Source: JANYCG01 sp031428695 (GTDB lineage Bacteria > Pseudomonadota > Gammaproteobacteria > Burkholderiales > Burkholderiaceae_C). Taken from it: a stretch of DNA of 8,389 bases. The notes beneath the pieces were generated by a model. That model was given only the letters and a program-made list of their open reading frames with translations, made no database searches and was not told where the DNA came from. Positions 1-6,250 of this stretch are shown here, piece by piece. The stretch spans positions 1 through 8,389 of the forward strand of contig JANOYE010000010.1 in assembly GCA_031428695.1 (NCBI GenBank), written 5' to 3'. The position numbers were made by a program, and so were the translations under genes. Positions within the stretch are counted from its first letter, which is position 1. Each line of letters begins with the position of its first letter.

Positions 1-1
1 T

Positions 2-781
2 GTCCTGGCGCAGGTCTGCAAACGCTTCAACTGGTCGGTGCAAGCCTATTGCATGATGGACAACCATTACCACCTGCTGGTGCAGACGCCCGATGCCAAC
101 CTGTCAGCCGGCATGCGCCAGCTCAACGGCGTCTACACCCAACTCGCCAACCGCAAGCATGGGCGGGTGGGGCATGTGTTCCAAGGGCGCTTCAAGGCCA
201 TTGTGGTTGACGAGGACAACTACCTGCTGGAGCTGGCGCGCTATGTGGTGCTCAACCCCGTGCGCGCGGGCGTGGTGCAGGAAGCCAAAGACTGGCCCTG
301 GAGCTCCTACCGCGCGATGCTGGCCCCGGCCCGACTGCCCGGCCCCGAATGGCTCGCCATCGACAAACTGCTGGCCTACTTTGCGCCAGCGCAGCACGGG
401 GAAAGCCCGCTGGATCGCAAAAAAGCCCAACAGCGCTACATCAAGCATGTGCGCGAGGGCATCGGCCTGCCCTCGGTGTGGGAAGTAGTCAAGGGGCAGA
501 TCTATCTGGGCGACGAGAAGTTCATCAACAAAATGAGCTTGCTGGCGGCACAAAACCCGACTGGCCCAGCAACCAGCGTGAGCGGCTCGCGCCGGGAGAT
601 TCCGAACATCCAGCGCAGGCCTCGGCCTATGGCGCTGGAGGCGTTTGAACGCCAACACCCCAACAACCGCAACGCCGCGATTCAGGCCGCGTTTGCCACC
701 GGTGGCTACACCATGGCGCAACTGGCCCAGCATTTCCAAGTGCACTACACGAGCGTGAGCCGGATTGTGAAGTTGATTTGA
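2..781 (+). CDS. REP-associated tyrosine transposase (RAYT, Y1/HUH family), 5' end outside window
   Basis: Single-strand DNA transposase-like protein of the IS200/IS605 superfamily; RAYTs are domesticated relatives that act on dispersed REP-type repeats. The open frame enters from the left edge, so the GTG at 38 is not the real start; about 259 codons are visible and, from memory of the family, roughly 45-50 N-terminal residues are missing. The HUH metal-binding motif is intact (H-Y-H at 65-73, in MDNHYHLL), followed by family hallmarks GHVFQGRFKA and RYVVLNPVRAG; the tyrosine of the latter is my candidate nucleophile. The C-terminal ~50 residues hold a helix-turn-helix (GYTMAQLAQHFQVHYTSVSR), as in many proteobacterial RAYTs. 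A repeat family with core AGACCTGACCC starts two bases after the stop, the usual layout for a RAYT and its REPs. No damage is visible in the part present. Family call is firm; activity is unknown. Confidence 0.9.
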   Translation, partial: VLAQVCKRFNWSVQAYCMMDNHYHLLVQTPDANLSAGMRQLNGVYTQLANRKHGRVGHVFQGRFKAIVVDEDNYLLELARYVVLNPVRAGVVQEAKDWPWSSYRAMLAPARLPGPEWLAIDKLLAYFAPAQHGESPLDRKKAQQRYIKHVREGIGLPSVWEVVKGQIYLGDEKFINKMSLLAAQNPTGPATSVSGSRREIPNIQRRPRPMALEAFERQHPNNRNAAIQAAFATGGYTMAQLAQHFQVHYTSVSRIVKLI

Positions 782-782
782 G

Positions 783-806
783 ATATGGTAATTCAAGACC
801 TGACCC
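783..806 (+). repeat. 24-bp repeat, copy 1 (core AGACCTGACCC)
   Basis: Begins immediately after the RAYT stop. It matches the copy at 1036-1059 in 21 of 24 positions and ends in the core AGACCTGACCC (796-806). The core abuts the left inverted repeat of the 93-bp element and recurs directly after that element's right end. The position beside a RAYT gene suggests a REP-type sequence recognised by that enzyme; that is inference. Confidence 0.75.
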
Positions 807-899
807 AACACTGTTAGATTAAGGTTCTTCGCCATGATCTGCGATGAGATATCGCTCCCAGAAATAGTCAAAAAAAAGCGGCCTAATCTAACAGTATTG
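807..899. mobile_element. 93-bp MITE-like non-autonomous element
   Basis: Bounded by a 16-bp inverted repeat (806-821 against 884-899, 15 of 16 pairs) and by perfect 11-bp direct repeats AGACCTGACCC (796-806 and 900-910), the size of target duplication expected from IS4-family transposases. The right terminus resembles that of the neighbouring IS: the last 20 bp (880-899 against 2615-2634) match in 17 positions, and both left termini share CAAYACTGTT. The interior has no reading frame worth naming; it contains a small hairpin (5-bp arms, 841-855) and an A8 run. The parsimonious reading is an internally deleted or MITE derivative mobilised by a relative of the adjacent IS. The alternative is a pair of inverted REP-like units forming a large cruciform. 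The boundary is uncertain by one base because C806 can belong to either repeat. Confidence 0.65.
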
Positions 900-911
900 A
901 GACCTGACCCC
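900..911 (+). repeat. Direct repeat AGACCTGACCC(C) right of the 93-bp element
   Basis: Exact second copy of the 11-bp core found at 796-806, directly abutting the right inverted repeat of the 93-bp element. It lacks the 13-bp upstream portion of the full 24-bp repeat, as expected if it is a target duplication rather than an independent repeat copy. Confidence 0.65.
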
Positions 912-997
912 ATTTCTGTGCTTTCCAGGTGATGCGGCGATGCGGCGGCGCGGGATGCGCTGGATGACGAGGCATGACGGGACGGAAATAGCTTGAG
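912..997. other. Non-coding spacer between repeat copies
   Basis: Part of the roughly 400-bp gene-free stretch 782-1183. I see no supported gene. It has locally repeated GATGCGGC (931-938, 939-946) and scattered GATGAC/GATGCG words, possibly further decayed repeat units, but they cannot be aligned convincingly. Confidence 0.5.
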
Positions 998-1021
998 ATG
1001 CGATGACGAAAGATCTGATCC
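998..1021 (+). repeat. 24-bp repeat, decayed copy
   Basis: Aligns without gaps to the copy at 1036-1059 in 18 of 24 positions, and all six differences are transitions (A/G or C/T). The core reads AGATCTGATCC. The pattern fits mutational decay of an older copy of the same repeat family; a chance match cannot be excluded from one alignment. Confidence 0.5.
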
Positions 1022-1035
1022 AGGACTTCGGGTAA

Positions 1036-1059
1036 ATATGATAATGAAAGACCTGACCC
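1036..1059 (+). repeat. 24-bp repeat, copy 2 (core AGACCTGACCC)
   Basis: Core at 1049-1059. It matches copy 1 and copy 3 each in 21 of 24 positions and lies exactly 60 bp upstream of copy 3. It is not flanked by an inverted-repeat element, so it shows the repeat exists independently of IS insertion. Confidence 0.75.
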
Positions 1060-1095
1060 AAAGCTTCTTTTATGACCGCGGTGGTTCTTCGTTCA

Positions 1096-1119
1096 ATGTG
1101 ACACTGAAAGACCTGACCC
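1096..1119 (+). repeat. 24-bp repeat, copy 3, abutting the IS left end
   Basis: Core at 1109-1119, directly adjacent to the left terminus of the IS4-family element. A partner with 9 of 11 identical bases (GGCCCTGACCC, 2635-2645) follows the right terminus, so the core doubles as the apparent target site. Matches copy 2 in 21 of 24 positions. Confidence 0.75.
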
Positions 1120-1136
1120 AATACTGTTCGTTTAGC
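1117..1136 (+). repeat. Left terminal inverted repeat of the IS
   Basis: Perfect reverse complement of 2617-2636; pairing fails at 1116 and 1137, so 20 bp is the maximal arm. Its outer 2-3 bases (CCC) overlap the flanking repeat core, so the exact IS tip is ambiguous by up to three bases. Confidence 0.9.
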
Positions 1137-1153
1137 TAATTTCGCTATATAAT
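1125..1153 (+). promoter_or_regulatory. Candidate transposase promoter
   Basis: A perfect TATAAT lies at 1148-1153, 30 bp before the transposase ATG. A 17-bp spacer upstream gives TGTTCG (1125-1130) as a weak -35, inside the left inverted repeat. IS elements often place the -35 in the terminal repeat, which lets transposase binding repress its own gene; that mechanism is inferred here. Confidence 0.4.
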
Positions 1154-1183
1154 TTTCAGCACTTCCTTTTATGAGGTGCTGAC

Positions 1184-2416
1184 ATGGCCAGAACCAAAGC
1201 GGTATTGGGTACAGGCGCTAGGTTGAGCGACTTCATGAGCGCCAGCTTGCTGGCGCGGGTGTTTCCTTTTGAATCGGTTAATACCTGTCTGAACAAGCAT
1301 GGCCGCAACAGCCAGCGCATGCGCAGCTTTCCCGCAACGGCTGGTGTGTACTACTGCATGGCCTTGAGTTTGTACCCAGAGGCCGCGTATGAAGCGGTGT
1401 TTTCAGTGGTAACTTCTGGCCTGGCTTGGGCGGCGGGTCGACCTGCTGGCCCGAGCATTGCCAAGTCATCGATTTCAGCGCTGCGCAGCAAGATTGGTTT
1501 TGAGCCGCTGCAAGATTTGATGGACATGCACTGCATACCGCTGGCCGACCCAACAGCTCATCCTGAAGCGTTTTTTGCAGGCTTGCGCGTGGTGGCCATG
1601 GATGGCTCGAACTTTGAGCTACCCGACGAAGCTGCCAATGTAGAGGCCTTTGGCTACCCCGGTAGCCGTACCGGGCACGCAGGCTATCCGCAGGCTCAGT
1701 GCGCCGTGCTCGTGGAATGCACGACACACGCCATTTTGGGTGCCTGCATCGGCGCTTACGCGACAGAAGAGTTCAAGCTGTGCAAGGGCCTATTGCCAAA
1801 GCTCGATGCCTCCATGCTGTGCTTGGCCGACAGAGGCTTTCGCGGCCATTCGCGATGGCTCGCAGCACGCGCTACGGGCGCGCAACTGCTCTGGCGCGGT
1901 AGCACCACACAGATATTGGCGGTTCAAGAGGTGCTGCCTGACAACTCTTTCCTTAGCCAGTTGCTACCAAGCACAGGCAGCCGCGAGCAGCGCCGCAGCC
2001 AAGCTGTGACGGTGCGCGTGATTGACTACGGGCTGGCAAACGCTCAAGGCGAGCCAACGGCTTACCGCTTGATCACCAGCTTGATGGACCCAACAGCAGC
2101 CCCCGCGCATGCGCTGGCCCAGCTGTACCACGCGCGCTGGCAAGTCGAGGCGGTGTTTGACGAGATGAAGACGCATCTGCGCCAAAGCCGGCGGGTGCTG
2201 CGCAGCAAAACGCCTGACTTGGTGCGCCAAGAGTTCTACGGCTGGGTGCTGGCGCACTACGCTGTGCGCTGGCTGCTTCACCAAGGCGCGAGCCGTCACA
2301 AGCTCAAACACGCCGATCAATCGTTCACAGCGCACCTGAACATCCTTAAAGCGGCGCAACCCCAAAGCGGGGCTTTTCCCCCCACTGCATCGGGGAAAAA
2401 GGCATCGTTGGTTTGA
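1184..2416 (+). CDS. IS4-family transposase, C-terminus lost by frameshift
   Basis: DDE transposase that cuts and joins the IS ends. The ATG follows GAGGT (1173-1177) at good spacing. The N-terminal ~100 residues look like the IS4 N-terminal domain. The catalytic triad is complete: D140 (AMDGSNF), D216 (LADRGFRG) and E322 within Y315-x2-R318-x3-E322-x6-K329, the exact IS4 signature. As read, the protein has 410 residues and ends in an unconvincing tail after about residue 398. Moving one base forward near the C6 run at 2378-2383 opens a frame reading HRWFEQLLAQCA that continues to 2621, giving about 478 residues. An extra C in that run, either a real mutation or an assembly error, is the simplest explanation. 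The catalytic core is intact; loss of the basic C-terminal tail may impair the enzyme. Confidence 0.88.
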   Translation: MARTKAVLGTGARLSDFMSASLLARVFPFESVNTCLNKHGRNSQRMRSFPATAGVYYCMALSLYPEAAYEAVFSVVTSGLAWAAGRPAGPSIAKSSISALRSKIGFEPLQDLMDMHCIPLADPTAHPEAFFAGLRVVAMDGSNFELPDEAANVEAFGYPGSRTGHAGYPQAQCAVLVECTTHAILGACIGAYATEEFKLCKGLLPKLDASMLCLADRGFRGHSRWLAARATGAQLLWRGSTTQILAVQEVLPDNSFLSQLLPSTGSREQRRSQAVTVRVIDYGLANAQGEPTAYRLITSLMDPTAAPAHALAQLYHARWQVEAVFDEMKTHLRQSRRVLRSKTPDLVRQEFYGWVLAHYAVRWLLHQGASRHKLKHADQSFTAHLNILKAAQPQSGAFPPTASGKKASLV

Positions 2417-2621
2417 ACAATTGCTGGCTCAGTGTGCCAAGTTCAAGGCTGTGCGTACGACAAACAAGCGTTCGCCTCGTATGGTCAAACGTAGAAACTC
2501 GCCTTACGCAAGCTTTAGCCGACGACTACCGCGTAAGCAGCCCTTTGACCCCAACCCAACGATCACGCCACCGATGCGCCAGCCGCACAAACTTCACCAC
2601 TTGTACAAAGATCAGGGCTAA
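2384..2621 (+). pseudogene. Displaced C-terminal segment of the IS4 transposase
   Basis: The frame one base ahead of the upstream gene encodes the missing end of the transposase: HRGKRHRWFEQLLAQ, then a basic segment with RSPRMVKRRNSPYASFSRR, then a proline/histidine-rich end. Similar basic VKR-type tails close other IS4 transposases as I recall them. Its TAA stop (2619-2621) falls inside the right inverted repeat, a common IS arrangement, which argues that this was the native reading frame. No separate start or ribosome site suggests an independent gene. Confidence 0.7.
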
Positions 2622-2636
2622 ACGAACAGTATTGGG
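2617..2636 (-). repeat. Right terminal inverted repeat of the IS
   Basis: Perfect 20-bp reverse complement of 1117-1136. Contains the stop codon of the restored transposase frame. Confidence 0.9.
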
Positions 2637-2646
2637 CCCTGACCCC
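2635..2646 (+). repeat. Right flank of the IS, partial core repeat (GGCCCTGACCCC)
   Basis: Follows the right inverted repeat and matches the left flank AGACCTGACCC (1109-1119) in 9 of 11 bases. Best read as a diverged target duplication. The 22-bp junction from AACAGTATTG through CTGACCCC matches the right junction of the 93-bp element in 20 positions. Confidence 0.55.
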
Positions 2647-2670
2647 GAATCAGCGTCGCTCAGAACATCG

Positions 2671-4293
2671 TCATAGCCCCGCCGCCGCCCCATCGCTGCG
2701 CGGGTCTGAACCGCCCATGCGCATCCCGCTGTCCGGGTCGATCGTGATGCCGTGCGCGTGGCCGGCCAGTTCGTTGAAGGCGCCCCAGCGGTTGACGGGA
2801 TGGCCGCGCCGCTCCAGTTCGTCAATCGTCTCTGCGGGAAAACGCGATTCGATGTGCAGCGTGTCGCGCGCTTCGCCCAGTGCGAAGCGGCCGGAGAGCC
2901 AACGCGGCGCTTCGACGGCCTCCTGGATGTTGCGGCCATAGTCGATCATCGAGACGTAGGTCTGCGCGTGAATTTGCGGCTGGCCATCGGCGCCCATGCA
3001 GCCGACCACAGCCCAGAGTTTGTTGTTGCGAAACGCGAGTGAGGCGATCAGGGTATGCAGGGGCGTTTTGCCGGGCGCCGCGCAGTTGGGGTGGGTTTCG
3101 TCGAGAGAAAAATAGGCGCTGCGGTTTTGCAGCACGACGCCGGTGTTGCCTGCGACGACGCCCGAGCCGAACACGCCGTACAGGCTGTTGATGAGCGCGG
3201 CGGCGTTGCCGTCTTGGTCGACAGCGGCAATAAAGACAGTGTCGCCTTTCAAACTGCCGTAGGAGGGGATTTTGTCCCAAGGCACCGCGCGCTCGGGGTC
3301 CATCAGGGCGCGCCGCTCGTCGGCGTAGGCCTTGGAGACGAGGCGCGCCATCGGCACATCGGCAAACAGAGGGTCGGCCAGGTGGCGGTCGCGGTCGTGG
3401 TACGCGATTTGTTTGGCCTGCACCAACAGGTGCGCGTGATCGGCGCCCAGATACGGACGCTTGTGCAACTCGAACGGTTCGAGCAGGTTGAGCATTTCCA
3501 GCACGGTGAAGCCTTGCGTGGGCGCGGGGGTCTCAAAAATCGTGACGTCACGGTACGTGCCCTTGAGCGGCTCGCCCCAGCGCGCGCTTTGCGCTTTGAG
3601 GTCGGCAGCGGTGAAGAAGCCGCCCTTTTCTTGGGAGAAGCGCGCCAGCTCCTGCGCCACTGGGCCGTCGTAAAACCCGGCGTGTCCGCCTTCGGCCAAG
3701 GCGGTGAGGGTGCGCGCCAGATTGGGGTTGGTCAATTTGCTGCCGGCGCGTGGCACTTTGCCACCCGGCATAAAAATCGCCATGGTTTCGGCGTGCGGGT
3801 TCAGATCAGCTGCCACGCTCTCGATCCAGCCAGCCAGGCGCTCGGTGACCGGGAAGCCGTCGCGCGCGTACGCAATGGCCGCATCTAAATTGCGCTGGAA
3901 CGGCAGGCGGCCATATTCACGGTGGGCCTCGGCCCAGCTTGAGACCGCGCCCGGTGTGGTCAACGTGGCTGGCAGGATGCCCCGAAACGGAATCTCGCTC
4001 ATGCCTTTGTCGCGGAACCACTTGGCGCTGGCGGACGCCGCGCCGCGCCCGCCGCCATCAAGGCAACGCACCACATTTTTCTTGGCGTCGTAGATCAGCC
4101 AGAAGGCGTCGCCGCCAACGCCAGTCATGTGCGGGTACAACACCGCGAGCGCGCTGCTGGCGGCAATCGCGGCATCCACCGCGGAGCCGCCCGCACGCAG
4201 GGCATCAACACCCGCTTGCGAGGCGAGTGAATGGGGACAGGTGACCATGCCATTGGGCGCCATCGTGACCGGGCGGCCCGTGGTGATATTCAT
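2671..4293 (-). CDS. Gamma-glutamyltransferase-like Ntn hydrolase
   Basis: 540 residues, normal for the family. GGTs are made as a proenzyme that cleaves itself before a threonine, which becomes the nucleophile acting on gamma-glutamyl amides such as glutathione. The N-terminal part has the family motif GVGGDAFWLIYD (58-69); the likely processing site is D351/T352 (GDTVFIAAVDQDGN), leaving about 351- and 189-residue subunits; the end GGSDPRSDGAAAG is typical. Residues around the active site differ from classical GGT: no TTHYS-type motif, HT where the substrate-binding SS pair sits, and QNRSAYFS where NNQMDDFS occurs in E. coli. This resembles the YwrD-like branch, so the substrate is uncertain. 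No signal peptide or membrane segment is visible, so probably cytoplasmic, unlike periplasmic Ggt. Start chosen at MNITTG because AAAGGA lies 7 bp upstream; the 94 in-frame codons before it show no homology. Confidence 0.9.
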   Translation of the reverse strand: MNITTGRPVTMAPNGMVTCPHSLASQAGVDALRAGGSAVDAAIAASSALAVLYPHMTGVGGDAFWLIYDAKKNVVRCLDGGGRGAASASAKWFRDKGMSEIPFRGILPATLTTPGAVSSWAEAHREYGRLPFQRNLDAAIAYARDGFPVTERLAGWIESVAADLNPHAETMAIFMPGGKVPRAGSKLTNPNLARTLTALAEGGHAGFYDGPVAQELARFSQEKGGFFTAADLKAQSARWGEPLKGTYRDVTIFETPAPTQGFTVLEMLNLLEPFELHKRPYLGADHAHLLVQAKQIAYHDRDRHLADPLFADVPMARLVSKAYADERRALMDPERAVPWDKIPSYGSLKGDTVFIAAVDQDGNAAALINSLYGVFGSGVVAGNTGVVLQNRSAYFSLDETHPNCAAPGKTPLHTLIASLAFRNNKLWAVVGCMGADGQPQIHAQTYVSMIDYGRNIQEAVEAPRWLSGRFALGEARDTLHIESRFPAETIDELERRGHPVNRWGAFNELAGHAHGITIDPDSGMRMGGSDPRSDGAAAGL

Positions 4294-4300
4294 GTGAGGA

Positions 4301-4306
4301 TCCTTT
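4301..4306 (-). promoter_or_regulatory. Ribosome binding site that sets the GGT start
   Basis: AAAGGA on the minus strand, seven bases before the ATG at 4293. The open frame extends 94 codons further upstream, so this site decides the start. The remaining leader (4307-4447) shows no convincing promoter or terminator. Confidence 0.65.
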
Positions 4307-4447
4307 TCTGGGCAATAGCCCCTGGCCTGTGAAAGAAAACTTGATTGTCGTTGAAGCCGATTCTCGATGGATGCCCACAACCAGCCGACATCGATTTTTC
4401 GACTTTCGATTGGCGGCCGGATGGCATATGGATCGGGCTTTAGGAAT

Positions 4448-6250
4448 TCACGAGGCGCGCGGCGCGGCGCCGTTGGCCTGCTTCCTCTGGTACATGTCTG
4501 CGTCGGCATGTTTGAGCAAGCTCTGCAAATCGGCGCCGTCTTGCGGGCAAACGGCGATGCCGATGTCAGCGCCAATGGTCAATGCGGCCTGGTCTGGCGA
4601 CATACCTGCAAACGCTTCCATGGGTTGCGATAAGACGCGCTCCAGTTTGTCTCTGGCCCCTTGCGCGTCTTTGGGGGTGTTGATGTTTTCCAGCAGCACC
4701 ACAAATTCGTCGCCCCCAAACCGGGCGACCAGATCGCCATCTCGAACCGAGCGCGCCAGCCGCTGCGCAACCTCAATCAATACTTTGTCGCCAACATCGT
4801 GGCCGAACTGGTCATTGACGCGCTTGAAGCCGCTCAGATCAATGAACAACACGGCAAACGGGCGGTTGTCGCCCCGGCGCCGCTGGCGGACGATGCGGTC
4901 TTCAATGCGCCGCACCATGGCCTCGCGGTTGGCAATGCGGGTCAAGGGGTCGGTGAACAACTGGGTCTGCATGTCGTTGAAAGACCGGGCCAGCGCGCCG
5001 ATTTCGTCCCTGCGTTCCACGCCACGAAAAACGGCCATGCCACCGTCGCCCATCACGCTGGCGGCCGTTGCCAGGCGCCGCAAATCCGACGCAATCAGGT
5101 TCAACACGCCCAAGCCAATCAGCACAATCAGCACGCAGGCCAACAGCGCCAGCCACACGGTGCGGCGCACGTTGTCCGTCACTTTGTACATGAAGTCGTC
5201 GCGCGGAACGGCGACGACCACCGCCCAGTCGAGGCCCGCGTAGTCACGCAATTGCGCATAACCGGCCTGGACTACTTTGCCATCGGCGCCTTGGAACGAC
5301 GCGCTGCGCACATCGGTTCCTTGTTTGCTGGCGTTGGCGTTGACATTGGTGTCGGCCCGGCCAGCCTGGGCCTGCACCATCCGATGGGCGGCCACAATCA
5401 GCGGGTCTGTGCTGTCGCGCGCGTTCAGGCGCGTGTTGTCGTCACCCACGCCCTTGCGCAAATGCGGGCCACGCGAGGTCGCCACCAGGTTGCCATCGGG
5501 CTCGATGATGAACGCAATGGCGTTGGCACTGAGTTGCAGGCCTTTGAGGAATTCATTCAATCGCTGCAAAGACAAATCAGTGGCGACGACGCCCTCAAAC
5601 TCGCCGGCAGCGTTGTTCACCCGCCGCGCCCGCGTGCCCACCAGTTGCAGCGTTTTGAAGTCGATGTAGATCGACGTCCACGTGTGGGCGGAAGCGGCTT
5701 GCCCGGCCTTGTACCAAGGGCGCTCGCGCGGGTCGAACACCCGCGCCTCCGGGATCGGGTTCTTCAGCTCGCCGCGAATGCCCGAGAAACGGAAAAACCG
5801 CCTGACGGTGTCTGACTCTGTGCGCAGCCGCAATTCAGCCTCGGTTTGGGAAAATCGCCACAGGCCGAAAAACTGGCCGCTGCGGTTGCCGTAGTAGGCG
5901 TAGTTGTTGGCATCCAAATGAACCGTGGTGGCCAGCCAAAAGCGGGTGCGCAGCGTTTCCAGCTCAGTGGCCACGGAGGCTGGCGCGGGTACACCCATGG
6001 GGAAAGCCGTCTCCAACACCGCCTCTGAACCCGACACGTGCCGCTCTACGGCCTGGCCGATCCGGTTGACGGTTTCGTACAGCACCTTTTCGGCCAGGGT
6101 GTCCACTGCGTCGCTGCCAGCGGTGTAGGACAGCCAGCCAATCACGATGGCAGCGATCAACACCAGCGCCACGTAGGGCACCGTCAACATCTGGCGCAAG
6201 GTGGCGCGGGAGAGAAACTTCAAAATGCCGGGGGACGATTCAGTGCTCAT
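4448..6250 (-). CDS. Membrane-bound diguanylate cyclase (Cache-HAMP-GGDEF)
   Basis: 600-residue inner-membrane sensor that should make cyclic di-GMP from two GTP. Order: cytoplasmic N-tip, membrane segment about 22-42, periplasmic double-Cache sensor about 45-355 with the FDPRERPWY motif (172-180), second membrane segment about 363-388, HAMP about 385-432 (RRDEIGALARSFNDM), GGDEF domain about 433-590. The active-site loop FGGDEF (511-516) is intact, with metal-binding D471 and the nucleotide-binding FKRVND and GHDVGD stretches. An RxxD inhibitory site (R503-D506) lies five residues before GGDEF, so product feedback inhibition is expected. FIDLSGFK has serine where the second aspartate is usual (DLDGFK). 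No EAL domain follows. The ATG overlaps the queF stop (ATGA) and has only a weak ribosome site, pointing to translational coupling. The Cache ligand cannot be told from sequence. Confidence 0.93.
   Translation of the reverse strand: MSTESSPGILKFLSRATLRQMLTVPYVALVLIAAIVIGWLSYTAGSDAVDTLAEKVLYETVNRIGQAVERHVSGSEAVLETAFPMGVPAPASVATELETLRTRFWLATTVHLDANNYAYYGNRSGQFFGLWRFSQTEAELRLRTESDTVRRFFRFSGIRGELKNPIPEARVFDPRERPWYKAGQAASAHTWTSIYIDFKTLQLVGTRARRVNNAAGEFEGVVATDLSLQRLNEFLKGLQLSANAIAFIIEPDGNLVATSRGPHLRKGVGDDNTRLNARDSTDPLIVAAHRMVQAQAGRADTNVNANASKQGTDVRSASFQGADGKVVQAGYAQLRDYAGLDWAVVVAVPRDDFMYKVTDNVRRTVWLALLACVLIVLIGLGVLNLIASDLRRLATAASVMGDGGMAVFRGVERRDEIGALARSFNDMQTQLFTDPLTRIANREAMVRRIEDRIVRQRRRGDNRPFAVLFIDLSGFKRVNDQFGHDVGDKVLIEVAQRLARSVRDGDLVARFGGDEFVVLLENINTPKDAQGARDKLERVLSQPMEAFAGMSPDQAALTIGADIGIAVCPQDGADLQSLLKHADADMYQRKQANGAAPRAS

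Larger units (their letters stand above)
1120..2634 (+). mobile_element. IS4-family insertion sequence
   Basis: About 1.5 kb carrying one transposase gene. It is delimited by perfect 20-bp inverted repeats spanning 1117-1136 and 2617-2636; the likely outer ends are AATACTGTTCG on the left and its complement on the right, with flanking imperfect 11-bp direct repeats. The transposase signature (DDE with Y(2)R(3)E(6)K) assigns it to IS4. I cannot name the exact IS without a database. Base composition is visibly less GC-rich than the chromosomal genes to its right. The element is structurally complete, but its transposase is frameshifted, so it may be immobile on its own. Confidence 0.88.

Noticed and set aside
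870..899. Possible minus-strand terminator at the A8 run in the 93-bp element
   Set aside because: The T-run on the minus strand is not preceded by a stable hairpin; the inverted repeat there pairs with sequence 60 bp away instead.
104..913. Minus-strand open frame of 269 codons opposite the RAYT gene
   Set aside because: It is antisense to a clear RAYT coding sequence, has no recognisable motif, and its first codons are simply the repeat and inverted-repeat DNA read backwards.
783..1119. CRISPR array
   Set aside because: Repeat spacing is irregular (215, 38 and 60 bp), copies are diverged, and no cas gene is nearby.
888..1121. Minus-strand 77-codon frame with two similar LGQVF-x-HI segments
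   Set aside because: The internal protein repeat is the direct translation of the 60-bp-spaced DNA repeats; no ribosome site or homology.
2391..2403. Programmed -1 frameshift at the GGGGAAAAAGG stretch of the transposase
   Set aside because: The restored tail lies in the +1 frame, so a -1 slip would lead to the wrong frame, and the heptamer is not a good slippery site.
4294..4575. Upstream in-frame extension of the GGT homologue by 94 residues
   Set aside because: It runs into the end of the diguanylate cyclase gene, has no family homology, and a good ribosome site sits seven bases before the internal ATG at 4293.
4661..5815. Plus-strand 384-codon frame opposite the diguanylate cyclase
   Set aside because: Antisense shadow typical of GC-rich codon use; the opposite strand has complete Cache, HAMP and GGDEF motifs.
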